A DNA stretch of 64,000 nt, taken from positions 3,681,132-3,745,131 of the forward strand of contig NZ_JAPDVG010000001.1 of assembly GCF_026015625.1 (NCBI RefSeq), in the 5' to 3' direction. Made by a program: the position numbers and the translations under genes. Positions 26,815-34,184 of the stretch are shown in pieces. The DNA comes from Segatella copri. GTDB lineage: Bacteria; Bacteroidota; Bacteroidia; Bacteroidales; Bacteroidaceae. The notes below the pieces were generated by a model. The model saw nothing but the letters and a program-made list of their open reading frames with translations. It did not search any database and was not told the DNA's origin. The number at the start of each line of letters is the position of its first letter. Within the stretch, counting starts at the first letter, position 1.

Positions 26815-26816
26815 GT

Positions 26817-27224
26817 ATGTATCAGGTATATTTAAGTCTCGGTACGAATTTGGGCAACCGAAAGCGCAACATTCGCGAGGTAATAGAAAAGATAGGAGAG
26901 CAGATTGGTGTGGTAGAGCGCCAGTCTGCTCTTTACGAAACCAAGCCTTGGGGTTATTCATCTCCCAACGACTATATCAATGCCTGTGTGTTGGTTCTCA
27001 CCACGATGGCTCCGCGCCAGGTGTTGGAGGCTACGCAGCGCATAGAGCGCGAAATGGGGCGCACCATGAAGTCGGTGGATGGCGAATACCAGGACCGCAT
27101 CATCGACATTGATATCCTGATGATAGATGACTTGGTGATAGATGAGCCCGATTTCAAGGTTCCCCATCCGTTGATGGAGGAGCGTGATTTCGTGATGAAA
27201 CCGCTGAAGGAGATACTTAAGTAA
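26817..27224 (+). CDS. folK: 2-amino-4-hydroxy-6-hydroxymethyldihydropteridine pyrophosphokinase
   Basis: Activates 6-hydroxymethyl-dihydropterin with ATP for dihydropteroate synthesis. The 135-residue protein has VYLSLGTNLGNRKRNI at the N-terminus, the YETKPWGYSS segment, and the ATP/metal motif RIIDIDILMIDD with the Asp pair. Slightly shorter than the E. coli enzyme (about 159) but all core motifs are present. It is the last gene of the ftsX operon, closed by a strong terminator. Confidence 0.94.
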   Translation: MYQVYLSLGTNLGNRKRNIREVIEKIGEQIGVVERQSALYETKPWGYSSPNDYINACVLVLTTMAPRQVLEATQRIEREMGRTMKSVDGEYQDRIIDIDILMIDDLVIDEPDFKVPHPLMEERDFVMKPLKEILK

Positions 27225-27245
27225 TTTAATTTTAGTAAGTATACA

Positions 27246-27283
27246 AAAACGGGCTAGGAGCTTTTTCGCTCCTAGCCCGTTTT
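27246..27283 (+). terminator. Strong terminator after folK
   Basis: A perfect 16-bp stem (27246-27261 with 27268-27283) around AAAACGGGCTAGGAGC. It ends just before the convergent AraC gene and may act in both directions. Confidence 0.85.
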
Positions 27284-27290
27284 CTGTTTC

Positions 27291-28412
27291 TTATCTTTCT
27301 GCATTCCTGCTGCGTTCTTTCATCCAGGCAGATGGCGTAACACCTTCTGGTTTGGCAAAGACGCTCGAAAAGTAGGGCAGCGAGGAGAAACCTACGTTGT
27401 AGGCGATATCCTTCAGCTTGGCATCAGGATGCTCGCTCATCATTTTCTTGGCTTCTTCCAGGCGCAGACTCGCTATCCAACTGCTGAAGTTCATGCCGAA
27501 TTCTTCCTTGATGAATGAGGAGAGGTAGGTTTTGTTGGTATACAGCCTGGTGGCAAGATCATCTATCGTGAACTGGTCCTTCAGATACGATTTCTCCTGA
27601 ATCCATTCCGTTACTCTAGGGCGCAGCGTTTCGATGTAGGCTTTCTTCGGGCTGGCTTCTCCGCTCTTTTCTTCTTCCGTCTTATCGCAGTCTGCCTTCA
27701 TCAGCGTCTCGTATTCAGAGGCATAGTTGATGATGTTTACCAGAATATAGAGGTTCATGCCCACCACATAGAATTGCACCAGCCAGTTGAATAGGGCACC
27801 CGTACGGATAGATATCACGCCCAGTATCAGCATGCCGTAGAAGAGCCAGTGGCTCACCTTGAGCCATCTGATGAAATGGCTCTTCTCGTTCGAGAAGTAG
27901 TTTTCGAAGAGGGCGTTGCTTCTCAGATAGCACTTGTTGAAGTAGTAGATATGCCCTATGAGCATCTCCAGCAGTCCTATCAGGGCGATAAGCAGCAGGG
28001 GTATCTGGTATGCCTTCAGCGCATCTGTCATGGCGATAAGGGCGAAGAAAGCCGTCATTGTGAACTTTACGGCTATCGTCCTGCAGCGCTTCCGGGAGAT
28101 ATAATGAGGGTCGAGCAGACTGCTGAGCGAGAAGCTGAAGCAGATGCCCATCAGATAGAAGAGGATGATGTCGAAACAGGGAACCCAGTTGTTATATTCC
28201 GTCCAGCTTCCTGTAAATGAAGCTATCCAGATCCATATATTCAGGCTGATGAGCATCATTCCGCCTGCCATCAGTCTTTTAGATCTGCGGAAAGTTTTGT
28301 AAACGGCCGTATCAGGTGTCTGGTAGAGCAACAGGATGGTTGCCAGCGTCAGATAGATGATGCTGGTTATGGTTACAAGTTCTACAAAGTGCTGTTCTAA
28401 GAAATGAATCAT
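27291..28412 (-). CDS. Membrane-bound AraC-family regulator (7-TM plus HTH)
   Basis: A 373-residue one-component regulator. The first ~245 residues contain seven hydrophobic helices (for example VTITSIIYLTLATILLLYQ, MMLISLNIWIWIASFTG, FYVVGMNLYILVNIINYAS). A linker leads to a C-terminal AraC/XylS DNA-binding domain (~265-370) with two helix-turn-helix motifs (TIDDLATRLYTNKTYLSSFI; LKDIAYNVGFSSLPYFSSVF). The membrane part probably senses a signal directly. No obvious target is next to it: neighbours are folK (convergent) and rpsO. Confidence 0.88.
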   Translation of the reverse strand: MIHFLEQHFVELVTITSIIYLTLATILLLYQTPDTAVYKTFRRSKRLMAGGMMLISLNIWIWIASFTGSWTEYNNWVPCFDIILFYLMGICFSFSLSSLLDPHYISRKRCRTIAVKFTMTAFFALIAMTDALKAYQIPLLLIALIGLLEMLIGHIYYFNKCYLRSNALFENYFSNEKSHFIRWLKVSHWLFYGMLILGVISIRTGALFNWLVQFYVVGMNLYILVNIINYASEYETLMKADCDKTEEEKSGEASPKKAYIETLRPRVTEWIQEKSYLKDQFTIDDLATRLYTNKTYLSSFIKEEFGMNFSSWIASLRLEEAKKMMSEHPDAKLKDIAYNVGFSSLPYFSSVFAKPEGVTPSAWMKERSRNAER

Positions 28413-28443
28413 ATTCTTTTTTTATTTATGAGTAAGCAAGAAA

Positions 28444-28473
28444 AATCCCATCGCTCTTGCGAACGATGGGATT
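28444..28473 (-). terminator. Terminator after rpsO
   Basis: A perfect 10-bp stem AATCCCATCG/CGATGGGATT with a 10-nt loop, followed on the minus strand by a T-rich run; 35 bp beyond the rpsO stop. Confidence 0.75.
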
Positions 28474-28507
28474 CTGTTCTGTTAAGCAATGTGTCTGCCT
28501 AAGCTGA

Positions 28508-28777
28508 TTACTTACGAAGACCGAGGGCCTTGATGATAGCACGATAGCGATTGATGTCGCGATCATACAAGTAATCGAGCAATGCACGACGCTTTCCTAC
28601 AAGCTGTGTCAACGCACGTGTTGTAGTATAATCTTTACGGTTCTTCTTAACATGTTCCGTCAAATGAGCAATACGGTATGAGAACAATGCTATCTGGCTC
28701 TCAGCAGAACCAGTATCAGAGTTAGACTTTCCGTACTTGCTAAAGATCTCTTCTTTTTTTGCTTTGTCTAAATACAT
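28508..28777 (-). CDS. rpsO: 30S ribosomal protein S15
   Basis: An 89-residue primary rRNA-binding protein of the small-subunit platform. The sequence contains the S15 signature region (GSAESQIALFSYRIAHLTEH, then LVGKRRALLDYLYDRDINRY). Length matches the family. It has its own promoter facing away from typA and its own terminator. No partner gene such as pnp is adjacent. Confidence 0.97.
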   Translation of the reverse strand: MYLDKAKKEEIFSKYGKSNSDTGSAESQIALFSYRIAHLTEHVKKNRKDYTTTRALTQLVGKRRALLDYLYDRDINRYRAIIKALGLRK

Positions 28778-28869
28778 AGCTGTAAAAACTTAATTTAATA
28801 AAATATGAATATGTTTAATTTTGTGCATCTGATGACCTTCCTCACGGCGGTTTCATTAAAAATGCGGTG

Positions 28870-28901
28870 CAAAGATACAACTTTTTGCCGAATTATGCAA
28901 A
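28870..28901 (-). promoter_or_regulatory. Promoter of rpsO
   Basis: Minus strand: TTTG (28898-28901), 20-bp spacer, TATCTTTG (28870-28877). A canonical Bacteroidetes promoter about 90 bp before the start codon. Confidence 0.8.
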
Positions 28902-28919
28902 CATTTCGGGATTTTTTTG

Positions 28920-28927
28920 TAATTTTG
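28920..28927 (+). promoter_or_regulatory. -7 box of typA
   Basis: TAATTTTG 34 bp before the typA ATG; divergent from the rpsO promoter. Confidence 0.7.
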
Positions 28928-28961
28928 CACCCAAATTTAAGTATTTAAGGTAAAAATTAAA

Positions 28962-30764
28962 ATGCAAGACATTAGAAACATTGCAGTTATTGCACACGTT
29001 GACCATGGTAAGACTACATTGGTTGACAAGATGATGCTCGCCGGTAAGCTGTTCCGCGACGGCCAGGATAACAGCGGCGAAGTGCTCGATTCCAACGACT
29101 TGGAGCGCGAGCGTGGTATAACCATTCTCTCAAAGAATGTATCTATCAACTGGAAAGGTACTAAGATTAATATCCTCGATACTCCTGGACACTCTGACTT
29201 CGGTGGTGAGGTTGAGCGCGTGCTCAACATGGCAGACGGATGCCTCCTCCTCGTCGATGCTTTCGAGGGTCCAATGCCTCAGACCCGTTTCGTGCTCCAG
29301 AAGGCATTGCAGCTCGGACTGAAGCCTATCGTTGTTGTTAATAAGGTAGATAAGCCTAACTGTCGCCCTGAAGAGGTGTACGAGATGGTGTTCGACCTGA
29401 TGTGCGACCTCGATGCTACAGAAGACCAGCTCGACTTCCCAGTAGTTTACGGTTCTGCCAAGAACGGCTGGATGGGCGAGGACTATAATCATCCAACAGA
29501 CAATATCGATTATCTGCTCGATAAGATTATTGAGGTTATCCCAGCTCCTAAGCAGCTCGAGGGTACTCCACAGCTCCTTATCACATCTCTCGATTACAGC
29601 TCTTATACTGGTCGTATCGCCGTAGGTCGTGTTCACCGTGGTACATTGAAGGACGGCATGAACGTTACTATCTGCCACCGCGACGGTACCCAGGAGAAGA
29701 CCAAGATTAAGGAACTCCACACCTTCGAGGGTATGGGCCACAAGAAGACCGATCATGTAGATTCTGGCGATATCTGTGCCGTTATCGGCTTGGAAAAGTT
29801 TGAGATTGGTGATACCATCTGCGACTTCGAGAATCCTGAGCCACTGCCTCCAATCGCTGTCGATGAGCCTACCATGAGCATGCTCTTCACCATCAACGAT
29901 TCACCATTCTTCGGTAAGGAAGGCAAGTTCTGTACATCACGCCACATCCAGGAGCGCTTGAACAAGGAGCTCGAGAAAAACCTCGCTCTCCGCGTACAGC
30001 CTTACGAGGATTCTACCGATAAGTGGATTGTATCAGGCCGTGGTGTGCTCCATCTCTCTGTACTCATCGAGACCATGCGCCGCGAGGGCTATGAACTCCA
30101 GGTAGGTCAGCCTCAGGTTATCTATAAGGAGATTGACGGTGTGAAGTGCGAGCCTGTAGAGGAGTTGACCATCAACGTACCAGAGGAGTTTGCCTCTAAG
30201 ATGATTGATATGGTAACCCGCCGCAAGGGTGATATGACCTCTATGCTGAACATGGGCGAGCGTGTAGACATCGAGTTCGATATCCCTTCACGTGGTATCA
30301 TCGGTCTGCGTACCAACGTGCTTACCGCTTCTCAGGGCGAGGCTATCATGGCTCACCGCTTCAAGGAGTATCAGCCATACAAGGGTGAAATCAGCCGCCG
30401 CTCTAACGGTAGCATGATTGCGCTCGAAACCGGTACAGCCTTTGCTTACGCCATCGATAAGCTGCAGGATCGTGGTAAGTTCTTCATCGACCCGGGTGAG
30501 GAGGTTTACGGCGGCGAGGTTGTAGGTGAGCATGTTCACGAAAACGACCTGGTAGTGAACGTAACCAAGGCTAAGCAGCTTACCAACGTGCGTGCTTCCG
30601 GTTCTGACGATAAGGCCCGCGTCATTCCTAAGACCGTGATGAGTCTTGAGGAGTGCCTGGAGTATATCCGTGAGGACGAGTACGTAGAGGTAACTCCAAA
30701 GAACATGCGTATGCGCAAGATCGAGCTCGATCACCTGAAGCGCAAGCGCAGCAACAAAGACTAA
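28962..30764 (+). CDS. typA: Translational GTPase TypA/BipA
   Basis: A 600-residue ribosome-associated GTPase that helps ribosome assembly and stress translation. The G-domain motifs are complete: G1 [11 protein letters not shown]2 RERGITI, G3 [13 protein letters not shown]4 VVNKVDKP. Then come EF-Tu domain 2 ([17 protein letters not shown]), EF-G-like domains III and V, and the BipA-specific C-terminus ([24 protein letters not shown] segment). Normal length. A putative permease follows after 6 bp. Confidence 0.97.
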   Translation: MQDIRNIAVIAHVDHGKTTLVDKMMLAGKLFRDGQDNSGEVLDSNDLERERGITILSKNVSINWKGTKINILDTPGHSDFGGEVERVLNMADGCLLLVDAFEGPMPQTRFVLQKALQLGLKPIVVVNKVDKPNCRPEEVYEMVFDLMCDLDATEDQLDFPVVYGSAKNGWMGEDYNHPTDNIDYLLDKIIEVIPAPKQLEGTPQLLITSLDYSSYTGRIAVGRVHRGTLKDGMNVTICHRDGTQEKTKIKELHTFEGMGHKKTDHVDSGDICAVIGLEKFEIGDTICDFENPEPLPPIAVDEPTMSMLFTINDSPFFGKEGKFCTSRHIQERLNKELEKNLALRVQPYEDSTDKWIVSGRGVLHLSVLIETMRREGYELQVGQPQVIYKEIDGVKCEPVEELTINVPEEFASKMIDMVTRRKGDMTSMLNMGERVDIEFDIPSRGIIGLRTNVLTASQGEAIMAHRFKEYQPYKGEISRRSNGSMIALETGTAFAYAIDKLQDRGKFFIDPGEEVYGGEVVGEHVHENDLVVNVTKAKQLTNVRASGSDDKARVIPKTVMSLEECLEYIREDEYVEVTPKNMRMRKIELDHLKRKRSNKD

Positions 30765-30770
30765 ACAGAA

Positions 30771-31733
30771 ATGTTTTTGTGGAGATTTTTTAGAAAGTTT
30801 TCATTGCCCTGCTCCCTGGTTATGGGAGCATTGGGCTACCTGATATTCGCCAATGTGCCCTTCCTGGTGCCCATTGGCGATTATTGTGGTCCGAGGTTGG
30901 TAAGTCTGATGCCGGTGGTGCTGTTCTCCCTGCTCTATGTTACTTTCTGTAAGATAGAAATCAAGGAGATGAAGCCTAAGGCGTGGCATTTCATCCTCCA
31001 GCTCATCCGTACCTCGCTGGCATTGATGATGGTGGTGCTCATCTTTGAGTTCGGTTCAGATTACAGTACCAAACTGGTTCTCGAGGGTGCCTTCATCTGC
31101 TTCATCTGTCCTACGGCAGCCGCTGTGGCTGTGGTTACGGAGAAGTTGGGCGGCAGTATCGGTTCGCTGACCACCTATACGGTCATCGCCAACATTTTTA
31201 CGATAATCATCATTCCGAGTCTTTTCCCGATGGTAGAGAAGGGGGCAGACGTATCGTTCCTCATGATGAGTGCGATGGTGTTCCGCAATGTCACTACCGT
31301 GCTGGTGGTGCCTCTGCTGCTTGCCTTGCTGAGCCGCCGGTTCCTGCCAAAATGGGTGGATAAGGTGAAGAATGTAAAGGATTTGGGTTTTTATATGTGG
31401 TGTTTCAACCTCACGATACTGATGGGCGAAACGGTTCGCAACATGCTCCATGCCGAGGTATCGGGCGTAACGATGCTTCTGCTGCTCTTTGTACCGCTGC
31501 TGGTATGTCTCCTCCAGTTTGCCATCGGCAAGGCGGTAGGCAGGCATTTCGGTGCGAGTATCAGTGCCGGTCAGGCGTTGGGACAGAAGAATACGGTAGT
31601 GGGCATCTGGCTCACCCTCACCTTCCTGAATCCTCTTGCTGCCGTAGCACCGGGAGCCTATGTAGTATGGCAGAATCTGGTCAATGGCTGGCAACTTTGG
31701 TATAAAGAAAAATATGGCAAGCTTAAGTGGTAA
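30771..31733 (+). CDS. Polytopic permease, BASS (bile acid:Na+ symporter)-like
   Basis: A 320-residue membrane protein with about nine or ten helices, likely a secondary transporter. The residues GQKNTVVGIWLTLTFLNPLA near the C-terminus and FICPTAAAVAVVTEKLGGSI in the middle resemble the crossover motifs of the BASS/SBF superfamily. No substrate can be given. It starts 6 bp after typA, so it is likely co-transcribed. The last eight codons form one arm of an 18-bp terminator stem shared with the convergent luxS gene. Confidence 0.75.
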   Translation: MFLWRFFRKFSLPCSLVMGALGYLIFANVPFLVPIGDYCGPRLVSLMPVVLFSLLYVTFCKIEIKEMKPKAWHFILQLIRTSLALMMVVLIFEFGSDYSTKLVLEGAFICFICPTAAAVAVVTEKLGGSIGSLTTYTVIANIFTIIIIPSLFPMVEKGADVSFLMMSAMVFRNVTTVLVVPLLLALLSRRFLPKWVDKVKNVKDLGFYMWCFNLTILMGETVRNMLHAEVSGVTMLLLLFVPLLVCLLQFAIGKAVGRHFGASISAGQALGQKNTVVGIWLTLTFLNPLAAVAPGAYVVWQNLVNGWQLWYKEKYGKLKW

Positions 31734-31748
31734 GCTTGCCATATTTTT
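31708..31748. terminator. Bidirectional terminator overlapping the permease 3' end
   Basis: A perfect 18-bp stem (31708-31725 with 31731-31748), 5-nt loop, A-run on one side and T-run on the other. The permease stop codon (31731-31733) is inside the stem; the luxS stop is 8 bp beyond. Confidence 0.85.
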
Positions 31749-31755
31749 TTTGTTT

Positions 31756-32241
31756 CTAATCCTGGGTAGGGTAGATGAGGTTTTCTTCCCTGATGCAGCA
31801 GAGCACCTCATCCAGATATTTTCTGGCTTCATATTTCGCCATAGGCAGGTCGTGGAGCAGGTAGTTGCCGCAGTCCTTTGCCGCCTGTCCCGGAATCTCA
31901 CCCTCGAAATCGGCGATAAACTTAAAGGTGCGCTTCATCAGTTCTACGATGTCCTTGCTCTCCAGGTCGCCCTTGATAAGGAGATAGTTGCCTGTGAGGC
32001 ATCCCATCGGTCCCCAGTAGATGATGCGGTCCTTCCACTCCTCGTCGTTGCGCAGATAGGTGGCAGCCAGATGCTCAATGGTATGGATGGCACCGTTGTG
32101 CAGACAAGGCTCCTGGTTAGGCACCTTCATGCGGATATCGAATGTTGTGATGACTTCTCCGCCTACTTCGTCCTTACGGCTCACGTAGATGCCGCGGAGC
32201 AGCTTATTGTGATTGATTGTAAAACTTGGAATCTTATTCAT
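31756..32241 (-). CDS. luxS: S-ribosylhomocysteine lyase (AI-2 synthase)
   Basis: Splits S-ribosylhomocysteine into homocysteine and DPD, the AI-2 precursor. The 161-residue enzyme has the metal site HTIEH (His53, His57), the catalytic Cys81 in GPMGCLTGNYL, and the third metal ligand Cys124 in KDCGNYLLHDL. It lies downstream of mtn on the same strand, so the two successive steps of SAH recycling are encoded together. A heptamer array with an inverted arm separates the two genes. Confidence 0.97.
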   Translation of the reverse strand: MNKIPSFTINHNKLLRGIYVSRKDEVGGEVITTFDIRMKVPNQEPCLHNGAIHTIEHLAATYLRNDEEWKDRIIYWGPMGCLTGNYLLIKGDLESKDIVELMKRTFKFIADFEGEIPGQAAKDCGNYLLHDLPMAKYEARKYLDEVLCCIREENLIYPTQD

Positions 32242-32250
32242 CTTTTTTAT

Positions 32251-32341
32251 AATGTTGAATGTTGAGTGTTGAGTGTTGAATGTTGAGTGTTAAATATTGA
32301 GTGAAGAATCATTCAACATTCAACACTCAACATTCAACACT
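32251..32341. repeat. Heptamer array with inverted arm between mtn and luxS
   Basis: Units of the type AATGTTG/AGTGTTG (32251-32302) face complementary CAACATT/CAACACT units (32310-32341). Same repeat family as 9391-9502. It begins one base after the mtn stop codon. Confidence 0.85.
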
Positions 32342-32342
32342 T

Positions 32343-33041
32343 CTAAAGACTTTCGAGAAAAGCCTTGGTAACATTGAAAGAGCCTTCAGCCATTTTAGCC
32401 CAGAAGTCGAAATACTGCTGTGCCTTGGTATCTTTCAGCGGTACATCGCTGATGATGCGGAAGGAGATGAAAGGCGTCTTGTAGATATGGCAGGTCTGTG
32501 CGATAGAGCAGCTCTCCATATCCACCGCCATCGCCTGAGGGAAGTGTTCCAGGATAGAGCGCATCTTCTCCTTGCTGTCTACAAACCATTCGCCGCTCAC
32601 AATCTGACCGGCATGAATTTTCGGGTGCTTGTTGCCCGGCAGGTTGTTGATGGCGAGTGCCTTCTCCACATATTCCTTAGGTGTTTTGAAGGAAGCAGGC
32701 ATGCCCAGAATCTGTCCGAATTCGCATTCCTCGCCGCAGTAGGCATCGTGGTAAACGCAGTTGGTTGCCACCACCACCTCAGTCACGTTGAGGTTGATAT
32801 CAGCGCCTCCAGCCACGCCAGAAGAGATGACGAGGTCAGGGTGATAGTTGTCAATCATTTCCACGGCACCTATGGTACTGTTCACCTTACCGATGCCGCA
32901 TTGTTGCATCACCACCTCGTTATTGCCTATCTTTCCGATAACGAAGTCCTTATAGTTTTTTCTCTCAACCTGCGATTCGGTCAATAATGTCTTGAGTTGC
33001 GCGAACTCCTTGTCCATCGCAACGATAATTCCTATTTTCAT
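32343..33041 (-). CDS. mtnN: 5'-methylthioadenosine/S-adenosylhomocysteine nucleosidase
   Basis: Hydrolyses MTA and SAH to adenine plus the thioribose products; the SAH product feeds LuxS. The 232-residue protein starts MKIGIIVAMDKEFAQLKTLL and has the family segments CGIGKVNSTIGAVEMID, VISSGVAGGAD, VDMESCSIAQTCH (substrate Met-Glu) and FRIISDVPL with the catalytic Asp. Its own -7 box (TAACTTTG, minus strand, 33064-33071) lies 23 bp upstream. Confidence 0.96.
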   Translation of the reverse strand: MKIGIIVAMDKEFAQLKTLLTESQVERKNYKDFVIGKIGNNEVVMQQCGIGKVNSTIGAVEMIDNYHPDLVISSGVAGGADINLNVTEVVVATNCVYHDAYCGEECEFGQILGMPASFKTPKEYVEKALAINNLPGNKHPKIHAGQIVSGEWFVDSKEKMRSILEHFPQAMAVDMESCSIAQTCHIYKTPFISFRIISDVPLKDTKAQQYFDFWAKMAEGSFNVTKAFLESL

Positions 33042-33063
33042 CTTGTATACTAACTTTTGGGTG

Positions 33064-33071
33064 CAAAGTTA
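33064..33071 (-). promoter_or_regulatory. -7 box of the mtn-luxS operon
   Basis: TAACTTTG on the minus strand, 22 bp before the mtn start. Confidence 0.65.
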
Positions 33072-33108
33072 CTAAAAATATTGCAGAGAGTAGCAAAGTT
33101 TAAGGAGT

Positions 33109-33216
33109 TTTTAAGGAAAAAGGCTTTTAAAGGTAAAAAGGGGCTTTTAAAGGTAAAAAAGTAAAAAGAGCCTTAGCCCCTTCGCGCCCCCGTCCCCAGC
33201 GATTCCATCGCTGGTC
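33109..33216 (-). repeat. Intergenic palindrome/octamer element, copy A
   Basis: In minus orientation: palindrome CCAGCGATGGAATCGCTGG, a G-rich stretch (GGGGACGGGGGCGCG), then CTTTTTAC-type octamers. Nearly identical to copy B at 43237-43329 and related to copy C at 59234-59335. Confidence 0.8.
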
Positions 33217-33228
33217 CCCCGTAATGTT

Positions 33229-33264
33229 AAAAGCCCCTGATGTAAGAACACACCAGGGGCTTTT
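33229..33264 (-). terminator. Terminator after the SusCD-M16-ChaN operon
   Basis: A perfect 11-bp stem AAAAGCCCCTG/CAGGGGCTTTT, 20 bp beyond the chaN-like stop on the minus strand. Confidence 0.7.
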
Positions 33265-33283
33265 TGTTGCGTATTTTGATGGG

Positions 33284-34156
33284 TTAATATGACATATTCA
33301 TATCTTCTGCGATACAGATATAGAAATCTGCCAGTCCTAGATAATCTTCATCTATCTTGTCAATCTCTTCCTGACGCACTGCTCTGATGGTGCTGACGGT
33401 AGTCTTAGGACGATATTCCTTGAGATAAGGGATGATGCCGTTGTTAGCGTCAGAATGATAGGTGCCGTTGAAGTGAATCATCTGCTCGCCCTTCTTTAGG
33501 TTCTGGGCGATAAACCAGCCCATTGTGGCATCCTTGATAGCCTGAGCCTGTGCCATCAGTTCTGGCTTTGAATCCTTAGCCTTGCCCATCAGTCCCATCA
33601 GAGCAAAGCCTGATTGGGCATTCTCATTCTCCACATATTTGATAGGCAACTTCGGGAGATAGCGCTTGGCTTCGGCTGAGAGTGAATCGAGATAGGCGAG
33701 ACCTTTCTCCTTTACCACATTGGCGTAGCGGCGAGGCACGTTGGTTGCTATCAGCGGGAGATGATGGCGCTTGGAATAGTAAACCAATGGCTCATAGTCG
33801 GTACTGTAGTTAGGCCAGAGACGGCATTCTTCTTCGAAGCGGTCGGATGAGATTACGCTGCCGGTATATTCGTCGATGATGAGCTGGTTGTCAGCTTCGA
33901 GCATCTCCATACCTACCTTCAGCTTATTGTTGTTCTCAGCCAGCGACTCCAATACCTTCAGCTCCATCCAGTGGCTGATGACGCAATTGTGAATTTCGCC
34001 GAAGAACACCACATCGCTGGCGGCTACGGTTTTGATCATTTTCTCGTAAGTAACTTCCTTGCCTTTTGCATCGAAAATACGGTATATCTCAGGTGTCTTC
34101 TGTGCATAGGCAGTCATGCTCATCATGAGCATGACCATCCATAATATCTTCTTCAT
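33284..34156 (-). CDS. ChaN-family (DUF399) exported protein
   Basis: A 290-residue protein with a cleavable signal peptide (MVMLMMSMTAYAQ). It matches the ChaN family: VVFFGEIHNCVISHWMELKV near residue 50, GMEMLEADNQ, and HFNGTYHSDANNGIIPYL near the C-terminus. ChaN of Campylobacter binds stacked haem and is iron-regulated there. It is the last gene of a five-gene operon with a SusC/SusD pair, a lipoprotein and an M16 protease, which supports a role in haem or iron handling. The ligand is inferred only. Confidence 0.88.
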   Translation of the reverse strand: MKKILWMVMLMMSMTAYAQKTPEIYRIFDAKGKEVTYEKMIKTVAASDVVFFGEIHNCVISHWMELKVLESLAENNNKLKVGMEMLEADNQLIIDEYTGSVISSDRFEEECRLWPNYSTDYEPLVYYSKRHHLPLIATNVPRRYANVVKEKGLAYLDSLSAEAKRYLPKLPIKYVENENAQSGFALMGLMGKAKDSKPELMAQAQAIKDATMGWFIAQNLKKGEQMIHFNGTYHSDANNGIIPYLKEYRPKTTVSTIRAVRQEEIDKIDEDYLGLADFYICIAEDMNMSY

Positions 34157-34184
34157 ATCTTTTCTTCTTTGGGTTGTTTAAAGT

